Positions 34,636 to 44,193 of a DNA stretch of 64,000 bases are shown here, piece by piece. The DNA lies in assembly GCF_001831475.1 (NCBI RefSeq), contig NZ_CP017688.1, positions 62,001-126,000 of the forward strand, given 5' to 3'. Under the pieces are notes generated by a model that was given only the letters and a program-made list of their open reading frames with translations, ran no database searches and was not told the origin of the DNA. Numbering within the stretch: the first letter of the stretch is position 1; each line of letters opens with the position of its first letter. The position numbers and the translations under genes were made by a program. The DNA is from Flavobacterium crassostreae. Lineage in GTDB: Bacteria; Bacteroidota; Bacteroidia; Flavobacteriales; Flavobacteriaceae.

Positions 34636-36030
34636 TTATTTTCTTTTATTTCCGGTTGTTTGTAATCCCATGTAATCTTGAACGGTTCTAAACCCGATAA
34701 AACTTCTGGCAGAATCAGCGTATTCAAAATCTCTTGTACTTACCTGCAGGAAGTAAGCTACATCTTTCCAAGAACCGCCACGTACTACTTTACGTTTGTT
34801 AGACGCATCTAGCACATTTGGATTCATGGTAGAAACATATTCGTAAGCGTTTGGATCATAAGACGAATCAGTCCATTCGGAAACATTACCAGCCATGTTG
34901 TATAGATTATACCCGTTAGGATCATACGATTTAGCCTCTACAGTATACAGAGCGTCATCCGCAGCATAATCTCCTCTATTAGGTTTAAAATTAGCTAAGA
35001 AACATCCTCTATCACTTTTGGTATAAGGACCTCCCCAAGGATAGGTTGCAGACTCTAACCCTCCTCTTGCAGAATATTCCCACTCTGCTTCGGTAGGCAA
35101 TCTAAAAGAATTGACTAAGTCACGACCTTTCTTTTTGGATTTGATGTAAGCATTTTTATTTAAGGTTCTCCAAGCACAGAATGCCTTAGCTTGGGTCCAT
35201 TTTACTCCCACAACTGGATAATCTCCGTATGCTTTGTGCCAAAAATAATCGTTATGCATTGGCTCATTGTAAGAGTAAGCAAAATCTTTGATCCAAACGG
35301 TTGTATCTGGATATACTTTTACTTCTTCTGTTTTAACAAAATCTTTTCTTTTGCCAACTTTAGCTTTAGCTGCAGCTTGAATATCCATCCATGAATAACG
35401 GAATTTCAATTTATCGACATCAATAGTTCTTAATCCATTATAGGATGCTTCTATGGGTAGGTACATAGAGTCCATAACTTCAGTATAGTATTCGTCTGGG
35501 TATAATTTGGTGTCTTTTATCAACTTAACTTTTTTGTTAAGCTTTCTACCCGCATAAGGATCATCGGACGTACCTACACTATAGTAGTTGTCATACATGT
35601 ATTTATCATACGCAGTCATTTTTTCGGGATCGGAGTCATTAAAAGCAAAATCGCCAATACTTCCTCCTTTTTTTCCTTTTCCATCACCGCCTTTTACACC
35701 CGTTTCGTCAGCAAGAATTGCTAACCTAACACGCATTGTAGAGTCTTTAACCCAATCCACAAATTGACGGTACTCGCTATTGGTTATTTCTGTTTCGTCC
35801 ATATAGAATGACCTAACTGTCACCGTTTTTGTAGGCGCGTCTTGTACATTGGCAACATCCTGATCGGATTTTCCCATGATAAAAGATCCACCAGGAACTA
35901 AAGTCATACCGTAAGGCTTTTCTGGATGCCATTTTCCACCGTTGACTCCGACTAATTCACCTCTGTCGCCTGATTTACCACAGCTGTTTAATAATGTCAA
36001 AATTGCAACAAACGCAACTAGATTCTTCAT
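34636..36030 (-). CDS. gldK: Gliding motility / type IX secretion lipoprotein GldK
   Basis: GldK is the outer membrane-associated lipoprotein that forms the T9SS ring with GldN. The 464-residue protein has a lipoprotein signal ending TLLNSC (Cys17). The mature part carries a formylglycine-generating-enzyme-like fold, seen in LVPGGSFIMGKSDQD, RSFYMDETEITNSEYRQFVDW, FRLPTEAEWEYSARGG and NLYNMAGNVSEWTDSSY. It is the first gene of gldKLMN and has a probable promoter 40-70 bp upstream. Confidence 0.96.
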   Translation of the reverse strand: MKNLVAFVAILTLLNSCGKSGDRGELVGVNGGKWHPEKPYGMTLVPGGSFIMGKSDQDVANVQDAPTKTVTVRSFYMDETEITNSEYRQFVDWVKDSTMRVRLAILADETGVKGGDGKGKKGGSIGDFAFNDSDPEKMTAYDKYMYDNYYSVGTSDDPYAGRKLNKKVKLIKDTKLYPDEYYTEVMDSMYLPIEASYNGLRTIDVDKLKFRYSWMDIQAAAKAKVGKRKDFVKTEEVKVYPDTTVWIKDFAYSYNEPMHNDYFWHKAYGDYPVVGVKWTQAKAFCAWRTLNKNAYIKSKKKGRDLVNSFRLPTEAEWEYSARGGLESATYPWGGPYTKSDRGCFLANFKPNRGDYAADDALYTVEAKSYDPNGYNLYNMAGNVSEWTDSSYDPNAYEYVSTMNPNVLDASNKRKVVRGGSWKDVAYFLQVSTRDFEYADSARSFIGFRTVQDYMGLQTTGNKRK

Positions 36031-36070
36031 ATAAATTTGGGGTTATAAGTTCAATATAATTTAAAGGATG

Positions 36071-36101
36071 TAAACGTATTTATTATTTTAATAAAAAACA
36101 A
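36071..36101 (-). promoter_or_regulatory. Probable promoter of gldKLMN
   Basis: On the minus strand TACGTTTA (complement of 36071-36078) is one mismatch from TAnnTTTG, and TTG (36099-36101) lies 20 bp upstream, close to the expected -33/-7 spacing. The start codon of gldK is 40 bp downstream. Confidence 0.4.
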
Positions 36102-36267
36102 TTTTTATACATAAAACCATCTTGATTTTTAAAAAAGAAATATACTATCAAAAACAATTAACAAAATATTAGTTTATTTGTACAAACGTAAATAAATATT
36201 TTTAAATAAAAAAACATTTATTTTGATGTTCTATCATATATTTTATATTTAGCAAAACAAATAAGGG

Positions 36268-37419
36268 TTAAACACTATTTTTTCTTTGTGCTTTCCACCA
36301 TCTCTCAGGCAATTCTTGATTGCAAGCTCCTAAATACTCATCGTAAGAACAAGGTAATAACGTATTTCTTTTTAATTTATTGTTGCCATTTGAAATAAAA
36401 GGGATTTCGATCCACCAACGATCTGTTTTATCGCTTTTGTAAAACACCAAAACCTCTTCGTCTATTGGCACTATGTATTTTATATAATTATCTCTGGTTC
36501 CAAATGGATATTCGTAAGATCTATAATGAAATCCTTCTATAAAATACCAAATTATTTGCGCTATTAAAACACCTTCTGAGGGCTGGTTGTTTTGATTGAA
36601 CACTCCAAAGATGGATACTTTATCACTTATACCGGCGTATCTGGAGAGAGCACAAATTTCTTTGCCATTAAAACCATTGGGAGCAAAGTTGGTGAAATTT
36701 CCGGAGTCTGCGGATTTTACGGCATGTAAATCCAAACTTACAATATCGGCATCTCTAAATACTGGTTCTGCCAAAGCAATATTATTAGAAATTTCTCCTA
36801 ATCGGTACCCATCAAAAAATAGTTTTTCAATTAAATCAATCTCTTCTTGCGAGTTATAATACGTTTGATACCCTATATTACAGTAGTTAAAAAGGTTGTT
36901 TGGCGCATCAATAATCATCTTTGTTAAATAAGAATCTACCAACTCACCGGCTTCTTCTTTTCCAAAATCAAATTTGCTGTCTATGGCAACTAGATTTACC
37001 ATTTGCTCTAACGCATCATAGGCTCTATAAAGCGCATAGGTTAAATCTTGAGATCCTCCTATCACTATTGGAATCACCTTGTTTTTGAGCAGTTTGCTCA
37101 CTACTTTGCGCAAAGCAAAATAGGTGTCGCTAACGGTGTTTCCGGCGGGTATATCTCCCAAATCTGCAATAGAGGCATCCCAATTTCCGGGAAACATGCT
37201 GTAGAGTTCTTCTCGGACGGATACTAAATCCACACCACTGCTTGCCTCTACTGATCCTCGATTTTCTGCTACACCAAGTATTGCTAGTTGTATCTTACTT
37301 ATGTCCGGAAATTGCTCTGTTGTATGAAAAACAACTTTACTGCCTAGCTGTTGCGAAGTTAGTGTTTTTAGCTTTTCTATAATCGGGGCAGCAACGGGCT
37401 TTAAAAAATCAAATTCCAT
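36268..37419 (-). CDS. Degenerate arginase/formimidoylglutamase family protein
   Basis: This 383-residue protein has the overall layout of the ureohydrolase family, usually annotated formimidoylglutamase in Flavobacteria. However, the manganese ligands are altered: the family motif GGxHS/D is GGSQD (121-125, His to Gln), DAHxD is DSKFD (147-151, His to Lys), and SxDxDxxDP is SLDLHAVKSAD (Asp to His). It is therefore unlikely to be a Mn-dependent amidinohydrolase and may have a structural or binding role. The start ATG 37417-37419 is 1 bp after the topA stop, so the two are translationally coupled. It also sits just upstream of gldK. Confidence 0.8.
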   Translation of the reverse strand: MEFDFLKPVAAPIIEKLKTLTSQQLGSKVVFHTTEQFPDISKIQLAILGVAENRGSVEASSGVDLVSVREELYSMFPGNWDASIADLGDIPAGNTVSDTYFALRKVVSKLLKNKVIPIVIGGSQDLTYALYRAYDALEQMVNLVAIDSKFDFGKEEAGELVDSYLTKMIIDAPNNLFNYCNIGYQTYYNSQEEIDLIEKLFFDGYRLGEISNNIALAEPVFRDADIVSLDLHAVKSADSGNFTNFAPNGFNGKEICALSRYAGISDKVSIFGVFNQNNQPSEGVLIAQIIWYFIEGFHYRSYEYPFGTRDNYIKYIVPIDEEVLVFYKSDKTDRWWIEIPFISNGNNKLKRNTLLPCSYDEYLGACNQELPERWWKAQRKNSV

Positions 37420-37420
37420 T

Positions 37421-39952
37421 TTATTTCTTTTTAGCAACTGGTTTCTTTACTACCGTTTTCTTAGCTGCTGGCTTTTTGGCGGGTGCTTTTTTGGCTGCTG
37501 TTTTTTTGGCTGGCGTTTTTTTGGCAATCATTTCTTGCACTTCGGCCAAGGTTAATTTTGCTGCCTCAACTTCTTTACCTAATTCAATTTTTATTTTTCC
37601 TTTTGTAATTACGGATCGTCCCCAACGGGCTTTTTCGACCAAAATACCTTCTTCTTCCCAATTATGGATAACTTTATCTATATTTTTCTGTATTTTTTCT
37701 TCAATTAAAGTCTCAATATCTTGTTGGGATAAATTATCAAAATCATACTTTTTATTCACGTTGATGAACATGCCGTTCCATTTTATAAAAGGACCAAATC
37801 GCCCCACTCCTCTTTGCACACCTTCTCCTTTATAAACTGCAATAGGCGCATCTGCAAGTGCTTTTTCGTCTATTAATTGTTTTGCACGTTCTAGGTCTAC
37901 ATCTAGGGGATTTTCTCCTTTGGGCAAGGATATAAAAATAGCTCCATGGCGTACGTAAGGCCCATAACGACCGTTACTTACCTCTACTTCATCGTCTTGA
38001 TAGGATCCTAAATTTTTGGGCAACAAAAACAAATTTAAAGCTTCTTCAAGATTAATTGTACCAATGTTTTGGTCTCCCATCAAACTGGCAAATTTCTTCT
38101 CCTCATCATCTGCAGCACCTATTTGAGCCATTGGTCCAAATTTACCCAAACGTACGGATACTGGTTTTCCGGTTGTAGGATCGGTTCCTAAAATTCGTTC
38201 GCCGCTCTCTCGTTCTGCGTTGGCCTCAACATCTTTTACTGTTGGATGAAATTGATCGTAAAATTCTTTCATCATAATTGCCCAATCTACATTTCCTTCG
38301 GCAATTTCATCAAAGTCTTGCTCTACCTTTGCTGTAAAATTATAATCTAAAATAGCCCCAAAATTTTTAACCAAAAAATCTGTAACTATAGTACCAATAT
38401 CTGTAGGGACTAATTTTCCTTTATCAGAACCAGTGTTTTCTTTGAGTAATTTTTCAACTACTGCATTGGCCTGTAGCGTCAATTGGGTATAATTGCGCTC
38501 TTGACCATCTAGGTTTCCTTTTTCTACGTAATTTCGGTTTATAATTGTAGAAATTGTTGGCGCATACGTAGAGGGACGACCAATACCCAACTCTTCGAGT
38601 TTTTTTACCAACGAAGCCTCTGTATAACGTGCTGCTGGTCTGGTATATCTTTGGGTTGCTGTGATGTAATTGTTTGCTAATTTTTCGTTCACTTTCATGG
38701 CCGGCAACATGCCTTCCTGTTCTTCTTCGTCGTCATCATGCCCTTCTAGATATACTTTCAAAAATCCTTCAAAGAGCAATACCTCTCCAGATGCGGTGAA
38801 TAATTCTGCATGATTGTCTGCCTCAATTTTTACGTTAGTTCGCTCTAATTTGGCATCGCTCATTTGAGACGCCAGCGTTCTTTTCCAAATCAAATCATAC
38901 AGGCGTGCTTGATCTCTATCAATATTTACCGTATGTCTGGACATATCTGTAGGTCTGATCGCCTCATGCGCCTCTTGAGCTCCTTTGTTTTTGTTGGTAA
39001 AGGTTCTGGGTCTAGAAAACTCTTTTCCATAAGACTTGATGATTTCTTCCTCGGCAGCCTCCATGGCGTCTTTAGATAGGTTTACACTATCGGTTCTCAT
39101 ATAAGTTATCAATCCCGCCTCATACAAACGTTGTGCTAACTGCATGGTTATCCCTACTGGCAAATACAATTTACGAGCTGCTTCTTGCTGTAGCGTAGAG
39201 GTCGTAAAAGGCCCTGTGGGTGATTTTTTGGTGGGTTTGGTTTCTAAATCCGAAACCGTATAAGTAGAACCTATGTTTTTATTTAAAAAATCTTCGGCTT
39301 CTTTTTTAGTATTAAAATTTTTAGGCAATTTGGCTTTAAACGATTTACCTGCTAGATTAGTAAACTCGGCCACTACAGAATAACTTGCTACGGCATTAAA
39401 GTTCTGAATATCTCTTTCTCGCTCTACAATCAAACGTACGGATACCGATTGCACTCTTCCGGCCGAAAGACCACCTTTAATTTTTCTCCAAAGCACTGGA
39501 GACAGCTCATAACCTACCAATCTATCCAAAACCCTACGTGCTTGTTGTGCATTGACTAAGTTATAATCAATTTCTCTAGGATTTTCAATAGCTTTTAAAA
39601 TTGCTGATTTGGTAATCTCATGAAAAACAATTCGTTTTGTTTTTTTAACATCTAGTTTAAGTTCTTCAAATAAATGCCAAGAAATAGCCTCACCCTCACG
39701 ATCCTCATCACTCGCCAACCAAACCATTTCGGCTTTTTTGGCCAAGCCTTTCAACTTGGTCACTAATGCTTTTTTATCGGACGAAACCTCGTACTTGGGT
39801 TTAAAATTATTCTCTACATCTACCCCTATTTCTTTTGAAGGTAAGTCTGCTATGTGACCATAACTGGATTCTACTTGAAAATCACTACCCAAAAATTTTT
39901 CTATTGTTTTTGCTTTTGCCGGGGACTCAACTATCACTAAATTCTTTGCCAT
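37421..39952 (-). CDS. topA: DNA topoisomerase I
   Basis: Type IA topoisomerase relaxing negative supercoils. The N-terminal Toprim domain is clear: KNLVIVESPAKAKTIEKFLG then MVWLASDEDREGEAISWHL. The catalytic tyrosine region is GLITYMRTDSVNLS. The C-terminal third has repeats without Cys (instead of zinc fingers) such as VRLGKFGPMAQIG and GRYGPYVRHG, and the end is a Lys/Ala/Pro-rich histone-like tail (about the last 35 residues). The start ATG 39952 matches the family; an upstream Met at 39973 adds seven residues. The total is 843 aa from that start. Confidence 0.95.
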   Translation of the reverse strand: MAKNLVIVESPAKAKTIEKFLGSDFQVESSYGHIADLPSKEIGVDVENNFKPKYEVSSDKKALVTKLKGLAKKAEMVWLASDEDREGEAISWHLFEELKLDVKKTKRIVFHEITKSAILKAIENPREIDYNLVNAQQARRVLDRLVGYELSPVLWRKIKGGLSAGRVQSVSVRLIVERERDIQNFNAVASYSVVAEFTNLAGKSFKAKLPKNFNTKKEAEDFLNKNIGSTYTVSDLETKPTKKSPTGPFTTSTLQQEAARKLYLPVGITMQLAQRLYEAGLITYMRTDSVNLSKDAMEAAEEEIIKSYGKEFSRPRTFTNKNKGAQEAHEAIRPTDMSRHTVNIDRDQARLYDLIWKRTLASQMSDAKLERTNVKIEADNHAELFTASGEVLLFEGFLKVYLEGHDDDEEEQEGMLPAMKVNEKLANNYITATQRYTRPAARYTEASLVKKLEELGIGRPSTYAPTISTIINRNYVEKGNLDGQERNYTQLTLQANAVVEKLLKENTGSDKGKLVPTDIGTIVTDFLVKNFGAILDYNFTAKVEQDFDEIAEGNVDWAIMMKEFYDQFHPTVKDVEANAERESGERILGTDPTTGKPVSVRLGKFGPMAQIGAADDEEKKFASLMGDQNIGTINLEEALNLFLLPKNLGSYQDDEVEVSNGRYGPYVRHGAIFISLPKGENPLDVDLERAKQLIDEKALADAPIAVYKGEGVQRGVGRFGPFIKWNGMFINVNKKYDFDNLSQQDIETLIEEKIQKNIDKVIHNWEEEGILVEKARWGRSVITKGKIKIELGKEVEAAKLTLAEVQEMIAKKTPAKKTAAKKAPAKKPAAKKTVVKKPVAKKK

Positions 39953-40204
39953 TGCTCTATTTTTCTCGGACAAAAGTAGAAGTTTTTTTTAAATATTGGG
40001 CTTTTCAGAATTTTAAAAATATTTTTGACCTTAAGAACCGCCTTTAAAAACCCTTCCAGAAAACAATATATGCGATCTGCTGTATGATGGTTGGCAAATA
40101 GTTGACTGAAATTATCTCTGAAAATACATGCTTTACGGAATCCCGTAAAACACAAACGAATAATACAATTACCTTTACCCTTGTAAAAACAAATTTTATT
40201 AAAA

Positions 40205-41425
40205 ATGGCAGAAGAATTAACACAAAATCCAAAAAAATCTAAAACCGAGAATGACAAGCTAAATTTCAATCAATATGGTTTCAGGTCAGCAAGTAAAGTA
40301 TTGTCAAATTCAGACTCTTTGGAAGGGTTTTTAGATAATGTTTATGATAGTTTTTTAAACGAGCAAAAAATTGATGAGCAAGGTTTAAAAGACAGAATTT
40401 CAAAACTTAAAGCAGAAGTGCAGCAAGAGAAAGTCAGTAAAAATGATTCTATTTCGGAAATATCTTCATGCAAAAGACAAAAAGAGGATAAAGAAAAAGA
40501 AATAGAAGAATTAGAAATAGAAAAAATTGAAATTAAAAACGAAGGAGGAGAAACTTCAGATACAATGCCATTTGTTATAGGTGCATTCATTACATTATTA
40601 TTAACAATGTATCTTTTTGTTTTTTATTCCTCTTCTGGATACTCTGCTTTTTACGGAATTAAACAAGGAAGTTTAGGTTTTATAAACCCAAATGTTTTTT
40701 CAGACGCAATGAATCGAGGTGGAGGTGTTATTGCTCTTATCGTACTTTTTCCAGTTATATTTTTAGGATTAGGCTTTTTAATTCACGATTCATTAGAAAC
40801 AAATAAAAAACTTGTTTCAGAAAAAAAACCAAAAACATTTTTAGTAATTATAACTTTACTTTTTATAACATTAATTGCTGATATGTTCATTGGTTATAAA
40901 ATATCACAAGGAGTTCATACAAATGAATTTAATGCTGGTTTAACTGATAAAATATGGGAATTCTCTATGATATTTTCAGATATAAATTTTTATTTAGTTA
41001 TAGTTTTAGGTTTTGTAGTTTATGTTATTTGGGGCTTTTTATTAAATTATGTACTAAGTCATCCTTATTTAAAAACTGAAAATGAACGAATAAAATTAAT
41101 AATTGAAAATTTAAATATTAAGATTAATGAAAAAAGAAATGAATTAACCAATATAATTTCAAAAATTCAGAAAAAAGAAGGAGATGTCGAAAGTTCAGAA
41201 AGCAAAATATTAGAAAAAGAAAATGATATTATTGGTTATCAAAATGGCGTTATTCCTGTCAATATTCCACTATTAAAAGCATCTGTTGGAGAATTTATGG
41301 GAGGTTGGGAAAACTTCACTAATGGACATTATGGCAATAATATTGGCAATTTATTATTAGAAGCAAACAAAGAAAAAGAGAATTGGTTACAAAACAAATT
41401 GATAAATTTAAAGTTCGATAATTAG
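40205..41425 (+). CDS. Unknown coiled-coil membrane protein with four TM helices
   Basis: I do not recognise this 406-residue protein. It has a charged N-terminus, a coiled-coil region rich in Lys/Glu (about 56-112), four transmembrane helices (about 121-141, 173-194, 210-231 and 262-284), a second coiled coil (about 288-345) and a short C-terminal domain with VGEFMGGWENFTNGHYG. Such an arrangement could form a membrane scaffold or channel with cytoplasmic coiled coils. The DNA is visibly richer in A+T than the flanking topA and miaB genes. The gene ends exactly where the next gene starts, so the two are an operon. Confidence 0.75.
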   Translation: MAEELTQNPKKSKTENDKLNFNQYGFRSASKVLSNSDSLEGFLDNVYDSFLNEQKIDEQGLKDRISKLKAEVQQEKVSKNDSISEISSCKRQKEDKEKEIEELEIEKIEIKNEGGETSDTMPFVIGAFITLLLTMYLFVFYSSSGYSAFYGIKQGSLGFINPNVFSDAMNRGGGVIALIVLFPVIFLGLGFLIHDSLETNKKLVSEKKPKTFLVIITLLFITLIADMFIGYKISQGVHTNEFNAGLTDKIWEFSMIFSDINFYLVIVLGFVVYVIWGFLLNYVLSHPYLKTENERIKLIIENLNIKINEKRNELTNIISKIQKKEGDVESSESKILEKENDIIGYQNGVIPVNIPLLKASVGEFMGGWENFTNGHYGNNIGNLLLEANKEKENWLQNKLINLKFDN

Positions 41426-42508
41426 ATGACAGAATTACAAAAAAGAAAAAAGAAAACAAAAGAAAAAAAGCCAATTTACATTCTTTTAGGATTTATTATA
41501 TTTTTCGGTTTATTTATTTACGGAATTACAAGGCCATCTGAACAAAGTAAGGCGATTAAAGAACTAACGACAAGTTTCAATAAAAAAGATGTTGAAATGG
41601 TTTGGTATAAATATAAATCTGAACTTTATCAAGATGATGAATTCTTGTTAGAAGTAAGAAAAAAACTTTCTACATTTAACTTATCAGAAAGTGAAATTAA
41701 AGATTGTATTAGCTGGCTTCCGCCAGCTAATACAAATCTTAATTTAATTGTTATCCCAGATTTATCTCGTAGAATTACTGATACAATAAATAATCCGAAT
41801 CAGATTAATAATGATATTTTATTATTAAAGACTATTTGGGAATCGTTTGTTTCTAATTCAAAACTTAAACAAGATACGAAAGATAGATTAATAATTGATG
41901 TTACAGACATTGACGCAGCAAAAGGACAGTTTGGAAAAGTTGCAAACAACTTACAATTTGATTTGTCAAATCACAAAGGAAAAAGTAATAGATTATTTTT
42001 CACAAACGAGAAGAATAATACTTTTGAAAAAAACATAATTGAAATGTATGCATTAGCCAAACAAAAACCTCTTGGAGCAGACTATAGGTTTTATTTAAGA
42101 CGTTATTTGGAAAATAACCTAAAAAAATCAACGCTTTTTGATAATTATAAAAACAAAGTAATAATAATAACCGATGGATATTTAGAGGCCGAAAATAAAC
42201 CTTCTGACACTAAAATTTATGGATTTCAAAAACAATTATACAATGCAGTAACAATTGGAAATATTTCACAAGTAATAACAAATAACAATTTAAATATTCC
42301 AAAAGTTAATATTGACTTATCAAATACAGAATTTTTTGTATGTGAAGTGAACGAAAGAAAAACAGGAAAAACTTTTGACTTTGAAATATTAAAAGCATAC
42401 TGGGAAGACTGGTTTAAGAGAATGGACGCAAAAAAAATAGAATTTTATCCAAGAGAAAAAGCAAATGACATATCTATTAAAAGAGTAAGTGAGTTTATAG
42501 CAAACTAA
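41426..42508 (+). CDS. Membrane-anchored VWA-like protein of unknown function
   Basis: A 360-residue protein with one transmembrane helix (about residues 16-34) and a soluble part outside or inside the membrane. LNLIVIPDLSRRIT (about 105-118) and KVIIITDGYLEAE (about 244-256) look like the first and fourth strands of a von Willebrand factor A fold, with DLSRR in place of the MIDAS DxSxS and TDG as the downstream Asp; the site may be weakened. The middle region carries long helices. The start is the nucleotide after the upstream stop. I cannot name a family. A 13-bp inverted repeat lies within the coding sequence at 41705-41734. Confidence 0.7.
   Translation: MTELQKRKKKTKEKKPIYILLGFIIFFGLFIYGITRPSEQSKAIKELTTSFNKKDVEMVWYKYKSELYQDDEFLLEVRKKLSTFNLSESEIKDCISWLPPANTNLNLIVIPDLSRRITDTINNPNQINNDILLLKTIWESFVSNSKLKQDTKDRLIIDVTDIDAAKGQFGKVANNLQFDLSNHKGKSNRLFFTNEKNNTFEKNIIEMYALAKQKPLGADYRFYLRRYLENNLKKSTLFDNYKNKVIIITDGYLEAENKPSDTKIYGFQKQLYNAVTIGNISQVITNNNLNIPKVNIDLSNTEFFVCEVNERKTGKTFDFEILKAYWEDWFKRMDAKKIEFYPREKANDISIKRVSEFIAN
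41705..41734 (+). repeat. Perfect 13-bp inverted repeat inside the VWA-like gene
   Basis: TGTATTAGCTGGC (41705-41717) and GCCAGCTAATACA (41722-41734) are perfectly complementary with a TTCC loop. It encodes CISWLPPANT and so is part of the reading frame. It would form a very stable mRNA hairpin, unexpected in AT-rich coding DNA. Confidence 0.85.
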
Positions 42509-42591
42509 AAGATAGTAAAACCAAGATAACAGCACAATACCTACGGCCCGAAATTGCTCCATACAAAAGTAAAACAATGTTAAATCTCAGG

Positions 42592-42631
42592 CTGACATCT
42601 TGTCAGATTGCTAAAAATAATTGTACCTTTG
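42592..42631 (+). promoter_or_regulatory. Promoter with palindromic operator-like site upstream of miaB
   Basis: TACCTTTG at 42624-42631 is an exact -7 match; a TTG at 42600-42602 lies 21 bp upstream as -33. The palindrome CTGACATCTTGTCAG (42592-42606), with perfect 6-bp half-sites and a 3-bp spacer, covers the -33 region. It is a candidate operator for the miaB transcript. Confidence 0.6.
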
Positions 42632-42666
42632 CTTTCTTATTAAAAAAACACTTTTGAAAGTGCCCT

Positions 42667-44112
42667 ATGGAAAAGATTATTGAAGAAGACAAACAAGGCC
42701 AAGCGCTTGTTTTAGATAATAAATCTGGAAATACTAAAAAACTATTTATAGAGAGTTATGGTTGTGCCATGAATTTTTCGGATAGTGAAATTGTAGCCTC
42801 TATTTTGTCTGAGAACGGATACAACACCACCCAAATTCTAGAAGAAGCAGATTTGGTTTTGGTAAACACCTGTTCTATACGCGATAAAGCAGAACAAACT
42901 GTACGCAAACGCTTAGAGAAATACAATGCCGTAAAACGCAGCAACCCTAAAATGAAAGTTGGCGTTTTGGGCTGTATGGCCGAAAGGTTGAAGAGTCAAT
43001 TTCTGGAAGAAGAAAAAATTGTAGATCTTGTAGTTGGCCCAGATGCGTATAAAGATTTGCCTAATTTGTTAAGTGAAGTAGAAGAAGGAAGAGATGCCAT
43101 CAATGTAATTTTGTCCAAAGACGAAACCTACGGAGATATCTCGCCCGTGCGCCTAATGAGCAACGGTATTACTGCCTTGGTATCTATCACTCGGGGTTGT
43201 GATAACATGTGCACGTTTTGTGTGGTGCCGTTTACCAGAGGCCGAGAACGCAGCCGGGAGCCACAAAGTATCCTGAGTGAAATTCAGGATCTTTGGAACA
43301 AAGGGTTTAAAGAAATCACTCTTTTGGGACAAAATGTGGATAGTTACTTATGGTATGGTGGTGGTCTAAAAAAAGATTTTGCCACAGCATCTGATATGCA
43401 AAAAGCAACCGCGGTAGACTTTGATCAATTGTTAGAAATGGTAGCTGTTGGTTTTCCAAAAATGCGAATTCGGTTTTCTACCTCAAACCCGCAAGACATG
43501 CACGAGAGTGTGTTGCACGTAATTGCAAAACACAACAATATTTGCAAACACATTCACCTACCTGTACAATCAGGAAGCAACAGAATTTTGAAAGAAATGA
43601 ACCGTTTGCATACTCGTGAACAATACATGAACTTGATTGATAAAATACGCAGCATTATCCCAAACTGCTCCATATCTCAGGATATGATTGCTGGTTTCCC
43701 AACCGAAACGGAGCAAGACCATCAAGACACCTTGAGTTTGATGGAATACGTAAAATATAATTTTGGCTACATGTATTCTTATTCTGAGCGCCCAGGAACA
43801 CTGGCAGGAAGAAAAATGGAAGACGATGTTACCGATGCCATTAAAGCAAGACGTTTACAAGAAATTGTAGACCTGCAGCAAAAACATGCTTGGGCACGTT
43901 CCGAAGAATTTATTGGTCAAACGGTAGAGGTTTTGGTCGAAAAAGTTTCTAAAAAATCTGCCGAAGAATTCTCTGGAAGAAATTCGCAAAGCATTACTGT
44001 AGTTTTTCCAAAAGAAAAGTATAAAATAGGTGACTTTGTAAAGGTAACAATCACCAGCTGTACCAGCGGAACCTTAAAAGGAAAAGCGGTAGGTTGGAGT
44101 GACATGAACTAA
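42667..44112 (+). CDS. miaB: tRNA (N6-dimethylallyladenosine(37)-C2)-methylthiotransferase MiaB
   Basis: MiaB adds a methylthio group to i6A37 of tRNAs reading UNN codons. The 481-residue protein has the N-terminal Cys triplet for the second iron-sulfur cluster (ESYGCAMNFSDSE, LVNTCSIRDKAEQ, LGCMAERLK), the radical SAM motif RGCDNMCTFCVVPF and a C-terminal TRAM domain (GQTVEVLVEKVSKKS to GKAVGWS). It follows a consensus promoter and may be transcribed with the activator gene 82 bp downstream. Confidence 0.95.
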   Translation: MEKIIEEDKQGQALVLDNKSGNTKKLFIESYGCAMNFSDSEIVASILSENGYNTTQILEEADLVLVNTCSIRDKAEQTVRKRLEKYNAVKRSNPKMKVGVLGCMAERLKSQFLEEEKIVDLVVGPDAYKDLPNLLSEVEEGRDAINVILSKDETYGDISPVRLMSNGITALVSITRGCDNMCTFCVVPFTRGRERSREPQSILSEIQDLWNKGFKEITLLGQNVDSYLWYGGGLKKDFATASDMQKATAVDFDQLLEMVAVGFPKMRIRFSTSNPQDMHESVLHVIAKHNNICKHIHLPVQSGSNRILKEMNRLHTREQYMNLIDKIRSIIPNCSISQDMIAGFPTETEQDHQDTLSLMEYVKYNFGYMYSYSERPGTLAGRKMEDDVTDAIKARRLQEIVDLQQKHAWARSEEFIGQTVEVLVEKVSKKSAEEFSGRNSQSITVVFPKEKYKIGDFVKVTITSCTSGTLKGKAVGWSDMN

Positions 44113-44193
44113 AAGGGGATTGCCGTTTGCGATTTATGCTCTGCCATTGCGCACGACTTAAAATCGCAAACAAAATTTAAACAAATTAAGAAG

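Noticed and set aside
39974..40204. Short frames in the topA upstream gap
   Set aside because: They consist of A/T-rich and simple sequence with no conserved motif; the gap is divergent promoter space.
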